In this document: one piece after another, positions 55,541 through 64,000 of the stretch
How the letters are laid out: every line of letters starts with the position of its first letter
Position numbering within the stretch: the first letter of the stretch is position 1
Source: Bog-473 sp963753115
Lineage (GTDB): Bacteria; Actinomycetota; Acidimicrobiia; Acidimicrobiales; RAAP-2
Direction of reading: 5' to 3'
Assembly: GCA_963753115.1 (NCBI GenBank)
Contig: CAVWBB010000018.1
Location: 62,001-126,000, forward strand
DNA: 64,000 bases
Made by a program: the position numbers and the translations under genes
Notes under the pieces: model-generated
What the model saw: the letters and a program-made list of their open reading frames with translations, nothing else
The model's database searches: none
Told to the model about the DNA's origin: nothing

Positions 55541-56479
55541 CTACGAGGCGTTCCACGCCACCGAGAACGACGACCCGTCCGAGCTCAGGCTGCTCGGCGT
55601 GGCCAGCGTCGTCCCGTTGCTCGACATGGTGATCTCGTTGGCGTTGAAGGACGACAGCGATCCCTTGGTCCCGGCGGCGTTGACCACCGACGAGCCCGAG
55701 TAGTTGATCTGGCCGAAGTCGGCCAGCGGCACCTCGCTGCAGAACAGGAGGCTGCACGAGGAAGGCGCCTCGGCGATCACTTCGGCCGACGAGCGGGCGA
55801 AGCCGCTGCCGGTCTGCGTGGTCGAGAAGGTCCAACCAGCGGTGGCGTCCTTGATCATCAGCGTGAACGAGGTGCCTGCCGAGTTGGCCGAGACGAGTGC
55901 CGTCATCTTGTCGCCCGGCTGCACTGGATACTGGCTGGGCAGCTGCACCGAGGGGTTGGGGTACATCTCGTACCAGGCGTAGTAGCTCGGCGAGCCCGAG
56001 TCGCAGTCCGAGTCCGTCCCGAGCTGTTCCACGCTGGTCGAGTTGTAGCCGTCCAACCCGACCCAGAAGGCCGACGCTGCGCCCGGACCGCCGAGCAGAC
56101 CGTTGAGCGAGCTCAGCCCGAGGAGGCCGTTCAGTCCGCTGTTGCTGTTGGCGCAATTGACCGTCGGCTCCGTCCACGACGACGACACCGAATTGAAGGT
56201 GTCGTTGGTGTCCGCGTAGCCCGCCCAGTTGGACGACTGCACCGCGGTGGCGTGACGCAGGCCGTTGCCGAGGACGGACCCCAGCACGCCGGGGAGCGTG
56301 ACCTTGCCGATGATCGGCACGTGGTAGAGCCCTGGTGCCGCAGGACCGGCGGTCACCGCCGCATGGATTGGAGCCGACGCCGCAGCCGCAGGCTGGGCGG
56401 CGGCGGGGGCCAGGGCCACCGCGGCGGGGGCCGCCAGGCCGATCAACGCCAGCGCACCGGACCGAAACACCTTCCGCAT
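55541..56479 (-). CDS. G1 family glutamic endopeptidase (eqolisin-like)
   Basis: 312 aa secreted protein. Signal peptide ALIGLAAPAAVALAPAAAQP, a short propeptide-like part, then the eqolisin core: QSSNWAGYAD, FWVGLDGYNSTSVEQLGTDS with the catalytic Gln (Q152), YYAWYEMYP, and SAEVIAEAP with the likely catalytic Glu (E233). Gln-Glu peptidases of this kind work best at acid pH. Cysteines (NCAN, DSDCD, SSCSLLFCSE) may form disulfides through the VKOR/DUF929 system. Convergent with ribC. Confidence 0.85.
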   Translation of the reverse strand: MRKVFRSGALALIGLAAPAAVALAPAAAQPAAAASAPIHAAVTAGPAAPGLYHVPIIGKVTLPGVLGSVLGNGLRHATAVQSSNWAGYADTNDTFNSVSSSWTEPTVNCANSNSGLNGLLGLSSLNGLLGGPGAASAFWVGLDGYNSTSVEQLGTDSDCDSGSPSYYAWYEMYPNPSVQLPSQYPVQPGDKMTALVSANSAGTSFTLMIKDATAGWTFSTTQTGSGFARSSAEVIAEAPSSCSLLFCSEVPLADFGQINYSGSSVVNAAGTKGSLSSFNANEITMSSNGTTLATPSSLSSDGSSFSVAWNAS

Positions 56480-56647
56480 GAACCTCGCACCTCCCGATCA
56501 AGGGCCCACTCGAGCCACTTCCCACCAGACCAGACAGCAACAGCCGGCACGGCATGGACGACGGCCGTTGCACACCGTGCGGCGCTCAGGAGCGATCGCC
56601 CGGCGCGGGCCGACGCACCCCCGTACCGTGTGGGTAACGGTGGAAGG

Positions 56648-57788
56648 TCAGGGATCTCGCGGCAGACCGAGAACCTTTTCCGCCACGATGTTGCGTTGGA
56701 CCTCGGCCGTGCCGCCGCCGACGGTGAGCGCCGGAGCGAACAGGAAGCCTCGGGACCAGGTGTCGTCGGCCTTTCCGAGCCGCCGCCGCGCCCGCCGGAC
56801 CCGCCGGACCCGTCCCAGCCAGCATCCCGAAGGGCCCCGCCAGGTCACGGGCGAGATCCATGATGTGCTGGCCGTGGGCGTCGGCGATGGCCTTGCGGAC
56901 CGAGGCCTCGGCGCCCGGCGCCCGCCCGGCCAGGACCGCCGAGACCATCCGCAGGCGCAGCACCCTGAGGATCTGGGCCTCGATCCACACGTCGACCAGC
57001 CGGTCCCGTGTGGATGGGTCGGGGGCCCCGCCGGCGCCGCGGATCAGATCCACGAGATCCTCGGCCGTCGGGCCCATCCCCCACAGCGCCCCTTCGCCCG
57101 AGAGCGACACACGCTCATTGCCGAGCGTGACCTTGGCGAGCTCCCACCCGGCGTGCTCGGGACCGATCAGGTGGTCGGCCGGGATGCGGACGTCCGTCAG
57201 GAACACCTCGTTGAAGGCGTGCTCGCCGGTCATGTCGATCAGCGGCCGGATCTCTATCCCGGGCGCATCCATGGGGCAGACGAAATAGCTGATCCCCATG
57301 TGCTTGGTGGCCGCCGGATCGGTGCGAGCGAGCAAGATCCCCCACCGGGCGATGTGCGCATAGCTCGTCCACACCTTCTGGCCGTTGACCACCCAGTGGT
57401 CGCCGTCACGCTCCGCCCTCGTGGTGAGCGAGGCCAGGTCCGAGCCGGCGCCGGGCTCGGAGAACAGCTGGCACCAGAAGTCCTCCCCGCTGAGCAGCGG
57501 CCAGAGCCAGCGCTCCTTCTGCTCCTCGGTGCCGGCGTACATCAGGGTCGGCCCCGCCCATCCGATGCCGATCGGGTTGATCGGGCGCCTGACGCCCTTC
57601 CGCCGCAACTCCTCGTCGATCATGAGCTGGGTCAGCGGATCGGCATCGAGCCCGTACGGGGCCGCCCAGTGCGGGGCCACGTACCCGGCCTCGGCCAGCT
57701 GGCGGCCGCTCGGGTGCGGGTGCTCGTCGAGCCAGCCGCGCACCTGGCGCCGGCGGGGGTCGTCATCGCCCGGGAGGCCGAGGTCCAC
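56648..57788 (-). CDS. Acyl-CoA dehydrogenase, frameshifted near the C-terminus
   Basis: About 380 aa from GTG 57788. LFSEPGAGSDLASLTTRAE and WVVNGQKVWTSYAHIARWG are standard ACAD middle-domain motifs; FNEVFLTDVRIPADHLIG follows. Near 56790-56810, in a run of ccg/gcc, the frame is off by one or two bases; the correct end (SRGFLFAPALTVGGGTAEVQ, then RNIVAEKVLGLPRD) is in another frame. The TAEVQRNIVA sequence is the canonical FAD/dimer ending. Divergent from the acyl-CoA synthetase gene; together they suit fatty or aromatic acid activation and oxidation. Confidence 0.82.
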
Positions 57789-57916
57789 GCGCGGAGCGTA
57801 GGCTCAACTCCTCGCTTCACGCATGTCGGCGGGGGCGGGGGGACAGAAGGGCATCAGTGGCCTTGAACGGCCGTTGGGGCCGAAGTGGTCGGAATTCGGC
57901 GGGGATGGAGCGAGGC

Positions 57917-59542
57917 ATGAGCGACTGGAACTACGCAGATGTCTGGGAGACGGTGGCGGACGTGCAGCCGCAGCAGATCGCCGTCACCCAGGGTGACCGC
58001 AGCATTGCGTGGGAGGAATTCGACCACGGCGCCGACGGCGTCGCCCAGTTCTTGCTCGACCTCGGCGCCACGAAGCAGGACAAGGTGGCGCTCTACCTCT
58101 ACAACTCGCCCGAGTACCTGCAGGCCACCTTCGGCGCCGTGAAGGTCGGCCTCGTCCCCGTCAACACCAACTACCGCTATGGCGACGACGAGCTGAGCTA
58201 CCTGTGGGAGAACGCTGACGCCATCGCCGTGGTCTTCCACGGCGCGTTCGCCGATCGGATCGAGGGCATCCTCGACCGCGTGCCCGGCGTGAAGGGCTGG
58301 CTCTGGGTCGACGACGGCACCGGCCCCTGCCCCGACTGGGCCACGCCCTACGAGGACGCCGTCAAGTCCGCCATCGGGCGCGTCAACGCGCCGTGGGGCC
58401 GCAGCGGTGACGACCTCTACATGCTCTACACCGGTGGCACGACCGGCATGCCCAAGGGCGTGATGTGGCGGCAGGACGACCTCTTCGCCCGCCTCATCGA
58501 CAGCGCAATGCGGCACTATCCGGTCGACGGGGGCCTCGAGGCCGTGCGCGCCGCGGTCACGGCCAGCCCGGGCGGCGTCACCATCCTGCCGGCGTGCCCG
58601 CTCATGCACGGCACCGGCAACTTCCCGTCCAACACCGTATTGGCCGAGGGCGGCCGGGTGTGCCTGCTCGAGTCACGCGCCTACGACCCGGTCGAGCTCC
58701 TCGACACGATCGAGCGGGAGAAGGTCAACGCGCTGGTGATGGTGGGCGACCCCTTCGGCCGCCCGCTCCTCACCGCACTCGATGCAGAGCCAGGCCGGTG
58801 GGACCTGAGCTCGCTCATGATGATCATCTCGTCGGGGGCCATGTGGAGCGAGCCGGTGAAGCAGGGGCTGCTGGCCCATCATGCCGGCATGCTCCTCGTC
58901 GACGCCTTCAGCTCGTCGGAGGCGTTGGGCATGGGCGTGTCGGTCTCCGCGAGCGGGAACGCGGCGAAGACCGCCTCGTTCACGCTGGGCCCCGACGTCA
59001 AGGTGCTCACCGAGGACGGCCGACAGGTCGAGCCGGGCTCCGACGAGGTCGGCGTGCTGGCGCTGGGCGGGCGGAACCCGCTCGGCTACTACAAGGACGA
59101 AGAGAAATCGGGTCGCACGTTCAAGGAGATCGACGGGGTGCGCTACTCCATCCCGGGCGACTACGCCCAGGTCGACGCCGACGGCACCATCCACCTGTTG
59201 GGCCGGGGGTCGGTCTGCATCAACTCGGGCGGCGAGAAGATCTTCCCCGAGGAGGTCGAGGAGGCGATGAAGACCCATGAGGCGGTGCGCGACGCCGTCG
59301 TGGTGGGGATCCCGCACCCGACCTACGGCGAGCAGATCGTCGGCGTGATCGAGCTCCACCCCGACTCCCCCGAGCCCGCCGAGGCCGAGCTGATCGAGCA
59401 CGTGAAGGGGCGCCTCGCCTCGTACAAGGCACCGCGGCGGGTCCGCACCGTCACCACCATCGGGCGGGCGGCCAACGGCAAGGTCGACTACAAGCGCCAC
59501 CGGGCCGAGTCGATGGACGAGCTCGGGGTCCCCGCCGGCTGA
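57917..59542 (+). CDS. Acyl-CoA synthetase (AMP-binding family)
   Basis: 541 aa from ATG 57917, chosen over the ATG at 57905 for the GGAG six bases upstream. P-loop A3 motif YTGGTTGMPKGVM; HGTGNFPS, SGAMWSEP and the hinge GRGSVCINSGGEKIFPEEVE (A8) are present, and the A10 Lys in GRAANGKVDYKR. It activates a carboxylic acid with ATP and CoA. Substrate likely a fatty, cholesterol-side-chain or aromatic acid, by analogy with FadD-like neighbours. Confidence 0.9.
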   Translation: MSDWNYADVWETVADVQPQQIAVTQGDRSIAWEEFDHGADGVAQFLLDLGATKQDKVALYLYNSPEYLQATFGAVKVGLVPVNTNYRYGDDELSYLWENADAIAVVFHGAFADRIEGILDRVPGVKGWLWVDDGTGPCPDWATPYEDAVKSAIGRVNAPWGRSGDDLYMLYTGGTTGMPKGVMWRQDDLFARLIDSAMRHYPVDGGLEAVRAAVTASPGGVTILPACPLMHGTGNFPSNTVLAEGGRVCLLESRAYDPVELLDTIEREKVNALVMVGDPFGRPLLTALDAEPGRWDLSSLMMIISSGAMWSEPVKQGLLAHHAGMLLVDAFSSSEALGMGVSVSASGNAAKTASFTLGPDVKVLTEDGRQVEPGSDEVGVLALGGRNPLGYYKDEEKSGRTFKEIDGVRYSIPGDYAQVDADGTIHLLGRGSVCINSGGEKIFPEEVEEAMKTHEAVRDAVVVGIPHPTYGEQIVGVIELHPDSPEPAEAELIEHVKGRLASYKAPRRVRTVTTIGRAANGKVDYKRHRAESMDELGVPAG

Positions 59543-59605
59543 ATACTCGGCGTGCAGCGGGTTCCCGGCGCAGTCTGACGCGGCCGCGCTGAGCCAGACT
59601 GTGAC

Positions 59606-60142
59606 ATGTTCATCGCCCCGGTCGACGCCACCCGCGGCGAGGACGAATGGCGGTCCTTCGTCACGTCCCACCCGTTCGGCCATCTGGTGGCACCGGGCGG
59701 GGCCGGGCGCGACGTGCCGGTCGTCGTGCCGACGCAGTTCGTGCTCGAGGGGACCACGGTCTGGCTGCATCTCGTGCGGGCCAACCCGGTGTTCGCCGCA
59801 CTCGCCGAGAACCCACGGGTGGTGTTGAGCGTGGCGGACGACTGGGCCTTCATCCCGTCGTCGTGGAAGGTGATCGGCGACGAGGACCCCGCCCTCGGGA
59901 TCCCGACGACCTACTACGGCGCCGTGCAGCTCACTGGCACGGCGACGGTGCACGATGAGCGGACGACGCCGGGCAGCGTGGCCGCGATCCTGCGACGGCA
60001 ACTGGCGACGTTCCAACCCGCGGTCGACGTCGCGGACCCGGGCGAGTCCCACGCTGCCAAGCTCCTCGGGATCCTCGGGATCTCCATCGCCGTCGAACAC
60101 GTCTCAGCCAAGTTCAAGTACGGCGGCAACGTCGACGAGGCG
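59606..60142 (+). CDS. FMN-binding split-barrel protein (PaiB-like), 3' end truncated by the duplication
   Basis: About 179 native codons. PaiB-type split barrel: WRSFVTSHPFGHLVAPGG, VPTQFVLEGTTVWLHLVRAN, and near the end ISIAVEHVSAKFKYGGNVDE. In intact members a further helix of some 20 residues follows VSAKFK. Here the sequence changes at 60143 into GH43 copy 2; the reading frame continues only through unrelated codons. If the 10.2-kb unit is a true tandem duplication, the whole gene should lie at the far end of the second unit. Confidence 0.8.
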
Positions 60143-61689
60143 TCCTCCTGCACATCCTTCAATGCTTGCAGGCTGTCCTGGGGGCAGAAGTACTCAGTGG
60201 CGGAGATCCCGACCAGGCTCGCTTCGAATGGATCCAGTCCACGGCTGGTGAGGGAATTCATGACGTCGTCGGCGCCCTGTTCGTGGGCGAGACCGGTGCA
60301 CGCGAGCTGCCCGTCTGCCACGAGCGCCTGGTCGGTGTCGTGCGAAAAGGCGCTCTGGACCTTGTGCAACAGGGCCAGGAAGGCCACGTCCGGCTGAGGT
60401 GGCGTGTTCGGGTCTCCGTAGTAGAGAATCGCCTCGGCCAGAGCTGCGGCCGGTGACCGCGGGGCGAGGCGTGGTGTTTGGCCGCCCGGGAAGGCAAGCA
60501 GGTCGACATACAACCGTCGCTGGGCGTCGTCCCCGCCCTGGCCGGGCGCAAGGCCGTGATGCACCATCCAGATCAGACCGCCGACTTGGAAGAACTCCTC
60601 CCCTCCGGGGCCCGGGTCGCTCTGTCCCCCGGAGGCCGTCGACGAGAGCCACGCGTGATCGAGCGGTTTGGTGCAGGGCCCGACGACGGAGGTGCAACGC
60701 GCCACGCCGATGCCGTAGTTGTCGGTTCCCCAGAGATTGGCCGAGTAGAAGAGCCAGTAGGTATTGCCGTTCTGGATCATCGACGGTCCCTCGACCAAGT
60801 TCCCCTCCCAGGTCTGTGAGGCCCCGATGAGCCGGTGCGCGGGTCCGACCACGGAGAGCCCGTCGGCCGACAGCTGCTGGGAATAGATGGTGGTGGGCAT
60901 GTTGCAGCAGTCTCCGTCGCTCTTCCAGAGCAACCATGGGGTGCCGTCGGATGCGACGAACACGCTCGGGTCGATCGCACCTCCCTGCGAGAGCGGGCAG
61001 ACGAAGGCAGAGGACGAGTCATCGACGAAGGGGCCCGCCGGGTTCGCGCTGGTGGCCCTCGAGATGCACATTGCGCTGGACGGTCCATTGGTGGTCTTGA
61101 CGCATCCCACCGGAAGGGTCTTGGCGAGACACCCGAGCGGAATCGTCGCCGGCGTCGAGTAGTACATGACATAGGTGCCGTCCGGTCGAGTCCACACCGA
61201 CGGCGCCCATTGGAACCCCGACACCGTCCACTTGGGAAGCGTCGGCATCGCGTCCCCGAGGTATTGGCCCTTGAATCCCGAATCACGGCCGAGCGAGATC
61301 ACCGGCACGTGGGCTCCGGCGGCAAAGGAAGTGGTCTCGGTATTCGAGGCATAGACGTACAGAACGTCGGCGGTCCGCAGCGCGAAGGGATCTGCAAAGT
61401 CTCCGTCGAAGATGGGCGTGTCATTGAGCAATCCGCTGAGGACGTCGAGCTGGACGCCATCGGACTTGGACGGATTGAGACCGATTGGACCCTTCGTGGG
61501 CAAGCGGCCGGCCGGAACGGGAAGCTGACCGGCACGGGCCGCCGCCTCGGCCTTGACGTCAAGAGTCGAGCGGGTCGTCTGGCCCGATCCGGCGTTTCCG
61601 CAGCCGGCGAACAGCACGAGAGCCGCGGAGAACACGAGCGCAAGTGCCTTGAACGTGGCCGAGGTCTGCCGAACGGATGACCGTCGCAC
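59914..61689 (-). CDS. GH43-DUF732-like lipoprotein, copy 2, 3' end replaced at the duplication junction
   Basis: Starts at GTG 61689. Nearly identical to copy 1 in protein (changes include NLPT to NMPT, DGTAW to DGTPW, SQSW to SQTW), although the DNA differs at some 40 sites. Native sequence stops at 60143 after LQALKDVQE; copy 1 adds ELTQGSS. Here the frame reads on through antisense PaiB-like sequence to a stop at 59914, adding about 76 foreign residues. The folded domains should be intact. An apparent fusion with bioD upstream is caused by the bioD frameshifts. Confidence 0.75.
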   Translation of the reverse strand: MRRSSVRQTSATFKALALVFSAALVLFAGCGNAGSGQTTRSTLDVKAEAAARAGQLPVPAGRLPTKGPIGLNPSKSDGVQLDVLSGLLNDTPIFDGDFADPFALRTADVLYVYASNTETTSFAAGAHVPVISLGRDSGFKGQYLGDAMPTLPKWTVSGFQWAPSVWTRPDGTYVMYYSTPATIPLGCLAKTLPVGCVKTTNGPSSAMCISRATSANPAGPFVDDSSSAFVCPLSQGGAIDPSVFVASDGTPWLLWKSDGDCCNMPTTIYSQQLSADGLSVVGPAHRLIGASQTWEGNLVEGPSMIQNGNTYWLFYSANLWGTDNYGIGVARCTSVVGPCTKPLDHAWLSSTASGGQSDPGPGGEEFFQVGGLIWMVHHGLAPGQGGDDAQRRLYVDLLAFPGGQTPRLAPRSPAAALAEAILYYGDPNTPPQPDVAFLALLHKVQSAFSHDTDQALVADGQLACTGLAHEQGADDVMNSLTSRGLDPFEASLVGISATEYFCPQDSLQALKDVQEDASSTLPPYLNLAETCSTAMEIPRIPRSLAAWDSPGSATSTAGWNVASCRRRIAATLPGVVRSSCTVAVPVSCTAP

Positions 61690-61808
61690 TGAGTCTGTGA
61701 GCCTAAGCGGTTGCAACCGCCACTGCGCGGACCGTGGATGCCTCTGCCAGGACCGCGTCATGACGGTGGAAGGACCGGGGCATGGCGCTGCCACTCCGGC
61801 GAGAACAG

Positions 61809-62490
61809 CTAGCCGCGAACGAAGTCCAGCAGCTCGGTATCCCCTCCGCGAACGGTGAGAATCCTCAAACCATCCCGCGTGCGTAGCCACTCGAGGTTCC
61901 GCTGGTGGAGGTCGGAGTTGGCGTCGAAACGGTTCAGCACCACGGCCGACGAGGAGGCCAGCGGACCCAACGCGTCGAGGGTGAGCCGCACCGCGTTGAT
62001 CGTTCCCAGGCCGGCGTCGGCGACGAGCAACACGACATCCGGATCCAGCGCCACGCACAGAGCGAGACAATCCCCGTCGGCGGCCAAGGGCGAACGCAAC
62101 CCGCCCGCCGTCTCGACGAGTCCGACGTCGACGACATCCGCCATCGCGCGTCCGCCCCATCGGCGGCGTCCGGCCAACGCAACTCCGACAGGAGGTCCTG
62201 GATGGTGAACGACGGACGTCCGAGCGACTCGGCCGCCATGGGGGGCGCCATGGGTATCTCGTACCAGCGGTGCGGCGGGCAGACCTGCTCCGCGGGCTCG
62301 CCACTGGCTGCGCCGAGCACGCCGCATCGAGCGTGGCGGGGTCGTCATCGGGCTCGAAGGACTGCGCCGGTTTCCGGGCGGCAACGCGCAAGCCCGCCGC
62401 GCGGAGTTCGGTCAGGAGGCGGGCGGAAACCCATGTCTTCCCGATATCGGTGCCGGTGCCGACCACAGCGACCAGACGGCGGGGGCGCAC
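61809..62490 (-). pseudogene. bioD: bioD copy 2, frameshifted
   Basis: Start MRPRRLVAVVGTGTDIGKTW is intact. A missing base in cacggccgca (about 62322) and a four-base loss in the internal tandem repeat (about 62145-62155) put the middle of the protein out of frame; the C-terminal part from VDVGLVETAGGLRSPL is intact in its own frame. Net loss is five bases. Either a dead copy or a sequencing artefact. Confidence 0.8.
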
Positions 62491-62495
62491 GCCGG

Positions 62496-63754
62496 TCAGA
62501 GGGAGGCGGGGGCCGGCGCCGGCGTGGGGCGGGGCAGCCGCATCAGCGCGTGAAGCAACCGGGTGACGTCCTCGTCGGTGTGCGCAGCGGACAGCGTGAC
62601 TCGCAGGCGGCTCGTGCCGACCGGCACCGTGGGGGGGCGGATGGCCGGCACCCAGAGCCCTTCTTGGAGGAGGGCGGCAGAGGCGTTCAGCGCGGCCTGC
62701 TCGCTGCCGAGGACGACCGGGATGATGGGGCTCGGATGGGTGGGTGGCGCGAGGCCGGCGTCGGCGAGCCGGGCGATCAGCGCGGTGAGGCGGTCCATGA
62801 GCGCGGCGCCCTCGGTTGATCGGACGATGCGGAGCGCGGCGAGGCCGGCGGCCGCGTCGGCCGGCGTGAGCGCGGTCGAGAAGATGTAGGAGCGCGCCCG
62901 GTTCACGATGAGGTCCACCACGTCCCGGGACGCCGCCACGAAACCGCCGAGCGAGCCCAATGTCTTTGACAGCGTGCCGACCCGCACGACCGTTCCCTCT
63001 TGTACGCCGGCCCGGTCCCAGCCGCCCGTCCCCCCGCCTCCGTCCCGCCCGGTGGCCACCGGGAGGTTGGGGCCGAGGACGGCGTGGGCCTCATCGAGGA
63101 TGAGGAGAGCGTTGTGGCGCTGGCAGAGGGCCACCAGCTCGTCGAGGGGGGCGGTGTCCCCATCCATGGAGAACACGGAGTCGGTGATGACGATGGTCGG
63201 CATGGGGGCGCTGTCGTTGGCGGCGCCGTGCCAGTGTCGTTGGCGTTGCTGTCACCGAGCAGCTCCGCCAGGTGGCCCATGTCCCGGTGGCGATAGACCG
63301 CGAGCGCCGAACGGGAGAGCCGGCACCCGTCGATGATGCTGGCGTGATTCAGCTCGTCCGAGAGCACCCGCACGCCCGGGCCGCCCAGCGCGCACAACAC
63401 GCCGAGGTTGGCGGCGAAGCCGGTCGGGAAACAGACCGCTGCCTCCGTCCCCTTCCATTCGGCCAGCTCCCGCTCCAGTGCGCCGTGGATGGGGCGCGTC
63501 CCGGTCACGAGTCGCGAGGCGCCTGAGCCGGCGCCCCAGCGGGTGAGCGCACTCTGCGCCGCCGCCACGACAGCCGGATGCGCACTCAATCCGAGATAGT
63601 CGTTGGACGCAAACGACACGACCCGCCCGCCCTCGAGCACGCCGGCCGGCCCGAGGGCGTCGAACTCGCGGGGGGCCCGCCAACGCCCCTCGTCGACGAC
63701 CTGATCCAGGGAGGCCCGGATGCGGGCGTCCCATGGGGTGTCACGATCCGTCAT
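62496..63754 (-). pseudogene. bioF: bioF copy 2, frameshifted
   Basis: From MTDRDTPWDARIRASL at 63754 to the same stop as copy 1. One T is missing in gccgttgcc (about 63229), so the frame leaves after GDSNANDTG; the rest from MPTIVITDSVFSMDGD is intact in another frame. Only four substitutions from copy 1 were noticed. Confidence 0.8.
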
Positions 63755-64000
63755 GCGGATCCCGGCGACTCGGGAGACACCGGGGACGCGGCCACGTCGT
63801 CGAGCCCCCCATCCAGAGCATCCACGATCCGCACGATCTCCTCTGCCGTGGTGGTCAGCGGCGGCATCAGCACCACGACATCGCCGAGCGGGCGCAGCAG
63901 CACGCCCCGAGAGACGGCACCGGCACACACACGGCGACCCCAGCGCAATCCAGACGAGGGCGGCGCCAGCTCGACACCCACCATCAGGCCACGCTGGCGA
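63751..64000 (-). CDS. bioA: bioA copy 2, C-terminal part only (runs off the window)
   Basis: Covers MVGVELAPPSSGLRWGRRVC through RIVDALDGGLDDVAASP, then VSPESPGSA and a TGA at 63751-63753 that overlaps the bioF ATG at 63754 (ATGA). This is the usual arrangement of coupled bio genes and suggests it is the correct junction. Confidence 0.85.
   Translation of the reverse strand, partial: RQRGLMVGVELAPPSSGLRWGRRVCAGAVSRGVLLRPLGDVVVLMPPLTTTAEEIVRIVDALDGGLDDVAASPVSPESPGSA

Larger units (their letters stand above)
49958..60142. repeat. Unit 1 of a direct tandem duplication (10,185 bp)
   Basis: The sequence tcctcctgcacatcc occurs at 49958 and again at 60143, and everything after 60143 repeats what follows 49958, with an offset of 10,185 that falls to 10,178 by the window end. 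Unit 1 contains GH43-DUF732, bioD, bioF, bioA, ribC, the eqolisin, an acyl-CoA dehydrogenase, an acyl-CoA synthetase and the PaiB-like gene. Confidence 0.85.
60143..64000. repeat. Start of unit 2 of the tandem duplication, continuing beyond the window
   Basis: Collinear with 49958-53822. By eye, about 40 substitutions in the 1.55 kb of the GH43 gene, about ten in bioD, four in bioF and one in the visible part of bioA. Four indel events: 4 bases and 1 base in bioD, 1 in bioF, 1 at the bioF/bioA junction. Confidence 0.9.

Noticed and set aside
59914..62490. An 858-codon open frame apparently fusing dethiobiotin synthetase to the GH43-like protein.
   Set aside because: It exists only because bioD copy 2 has lost five bases; copy 1 shows two separate genes with 120 bases between.

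Overview
The window is about 64 kb of high-GC DNA, densely coding on both strands, with many ATGA/GTGA stop-start overlaps and GTG/TTG starts. I see no rRNA, tRNA, CRISPR array, prophage or transposase. Gene content points to an actinobacterium, probably an uncultured member of Acidimicrobiia: a HupB-like HU protein with a Lys/Ala/Pro tail, a DUF2510-like N-terminus (GWWMASDGKWYPPELW), a 42-residue GYWLVASDGG repeat protein, BsaP beside BioB, F420-type oxidoreductases, 13E12-like DUF222/HNH sequence, VKOR, and abundant acyl-CoA and VOC enzymes. The lineage is an inference from these families.

Layout. 1-8 kb: a secreted SGNH hydrolase with Ig-like repeats, a VOC/alcohol dehydrogenase pair, a cyclotransferase-like protein, a membrane protein, an SDR and a DUF885 protein. 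8-16.8 kb: a VKOR/DUF929 disulfide-forming pair, membrane proteins, HU with a strong terminator, DUF5522 and DUF4190 proteins, a second zinc alcohol dehydrogenase and a diiron ferritin-like protein. 17-25 kb: small membrane proteins, then a tightly coupled minus-strand operon of three two-domain YbjQ/UPF0145-like proteins with a 164-aa protein, a SnoaL-like protein and an ATP-grasp enzyme. 25-34 kb: a GH43-like/propeller protein, a secreted-repeat protein, a VOC/CMD/DUF7064-type catabolic set, an AIM24 protein and a methyltransferase. 34-41 kb: an orphan DNA adenine methylase coupled to PPK2 and an LLM oxidoreductase, then amidase, cupin and P450. 41-47 kb: an MFS exporter and TetR regulator around a perfect 14-bp inverted-repeat operator, a lipoprotein and an acyl-CoA dehydrogenase. 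47-64 kb: the biotin region.

Biotin. bioB and bsaP lie on the plus strand; bioA, bioF and bioD lie on the minus strand, followed by a GH43-like lipoprotein with a DUF732-like C-terminus. Together they cover the pathway from the pimeloyl thioester to biotin. At 60143 the GH43-bioD-bioF-bioA block begins again in the same orientation, truncating an FMN-binding protein gene, and runs off the window. This is the start of a direct tandem duplication with a 10,185-bp unit (49958-60142), or an assembly artefact that looks like one. The second copy has four frame-breaking indels. At the bioA/bioF junction, however, it shows a clean ATGA overlap where the first copy reads as a fused 888-codon ORF.

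Two window-wide patterns matter. First, at least ten otherwise conserved genes are interrupted by apparent one-base indels, often in low-complexity tracts, so residual sequencing error is likely and exact ends of those genes are provisional. Second, hexanucleotide repeats, several of them G-quadruplex-like, sit at gene boundaries or inside genes, where they encode dipeptide repeats.
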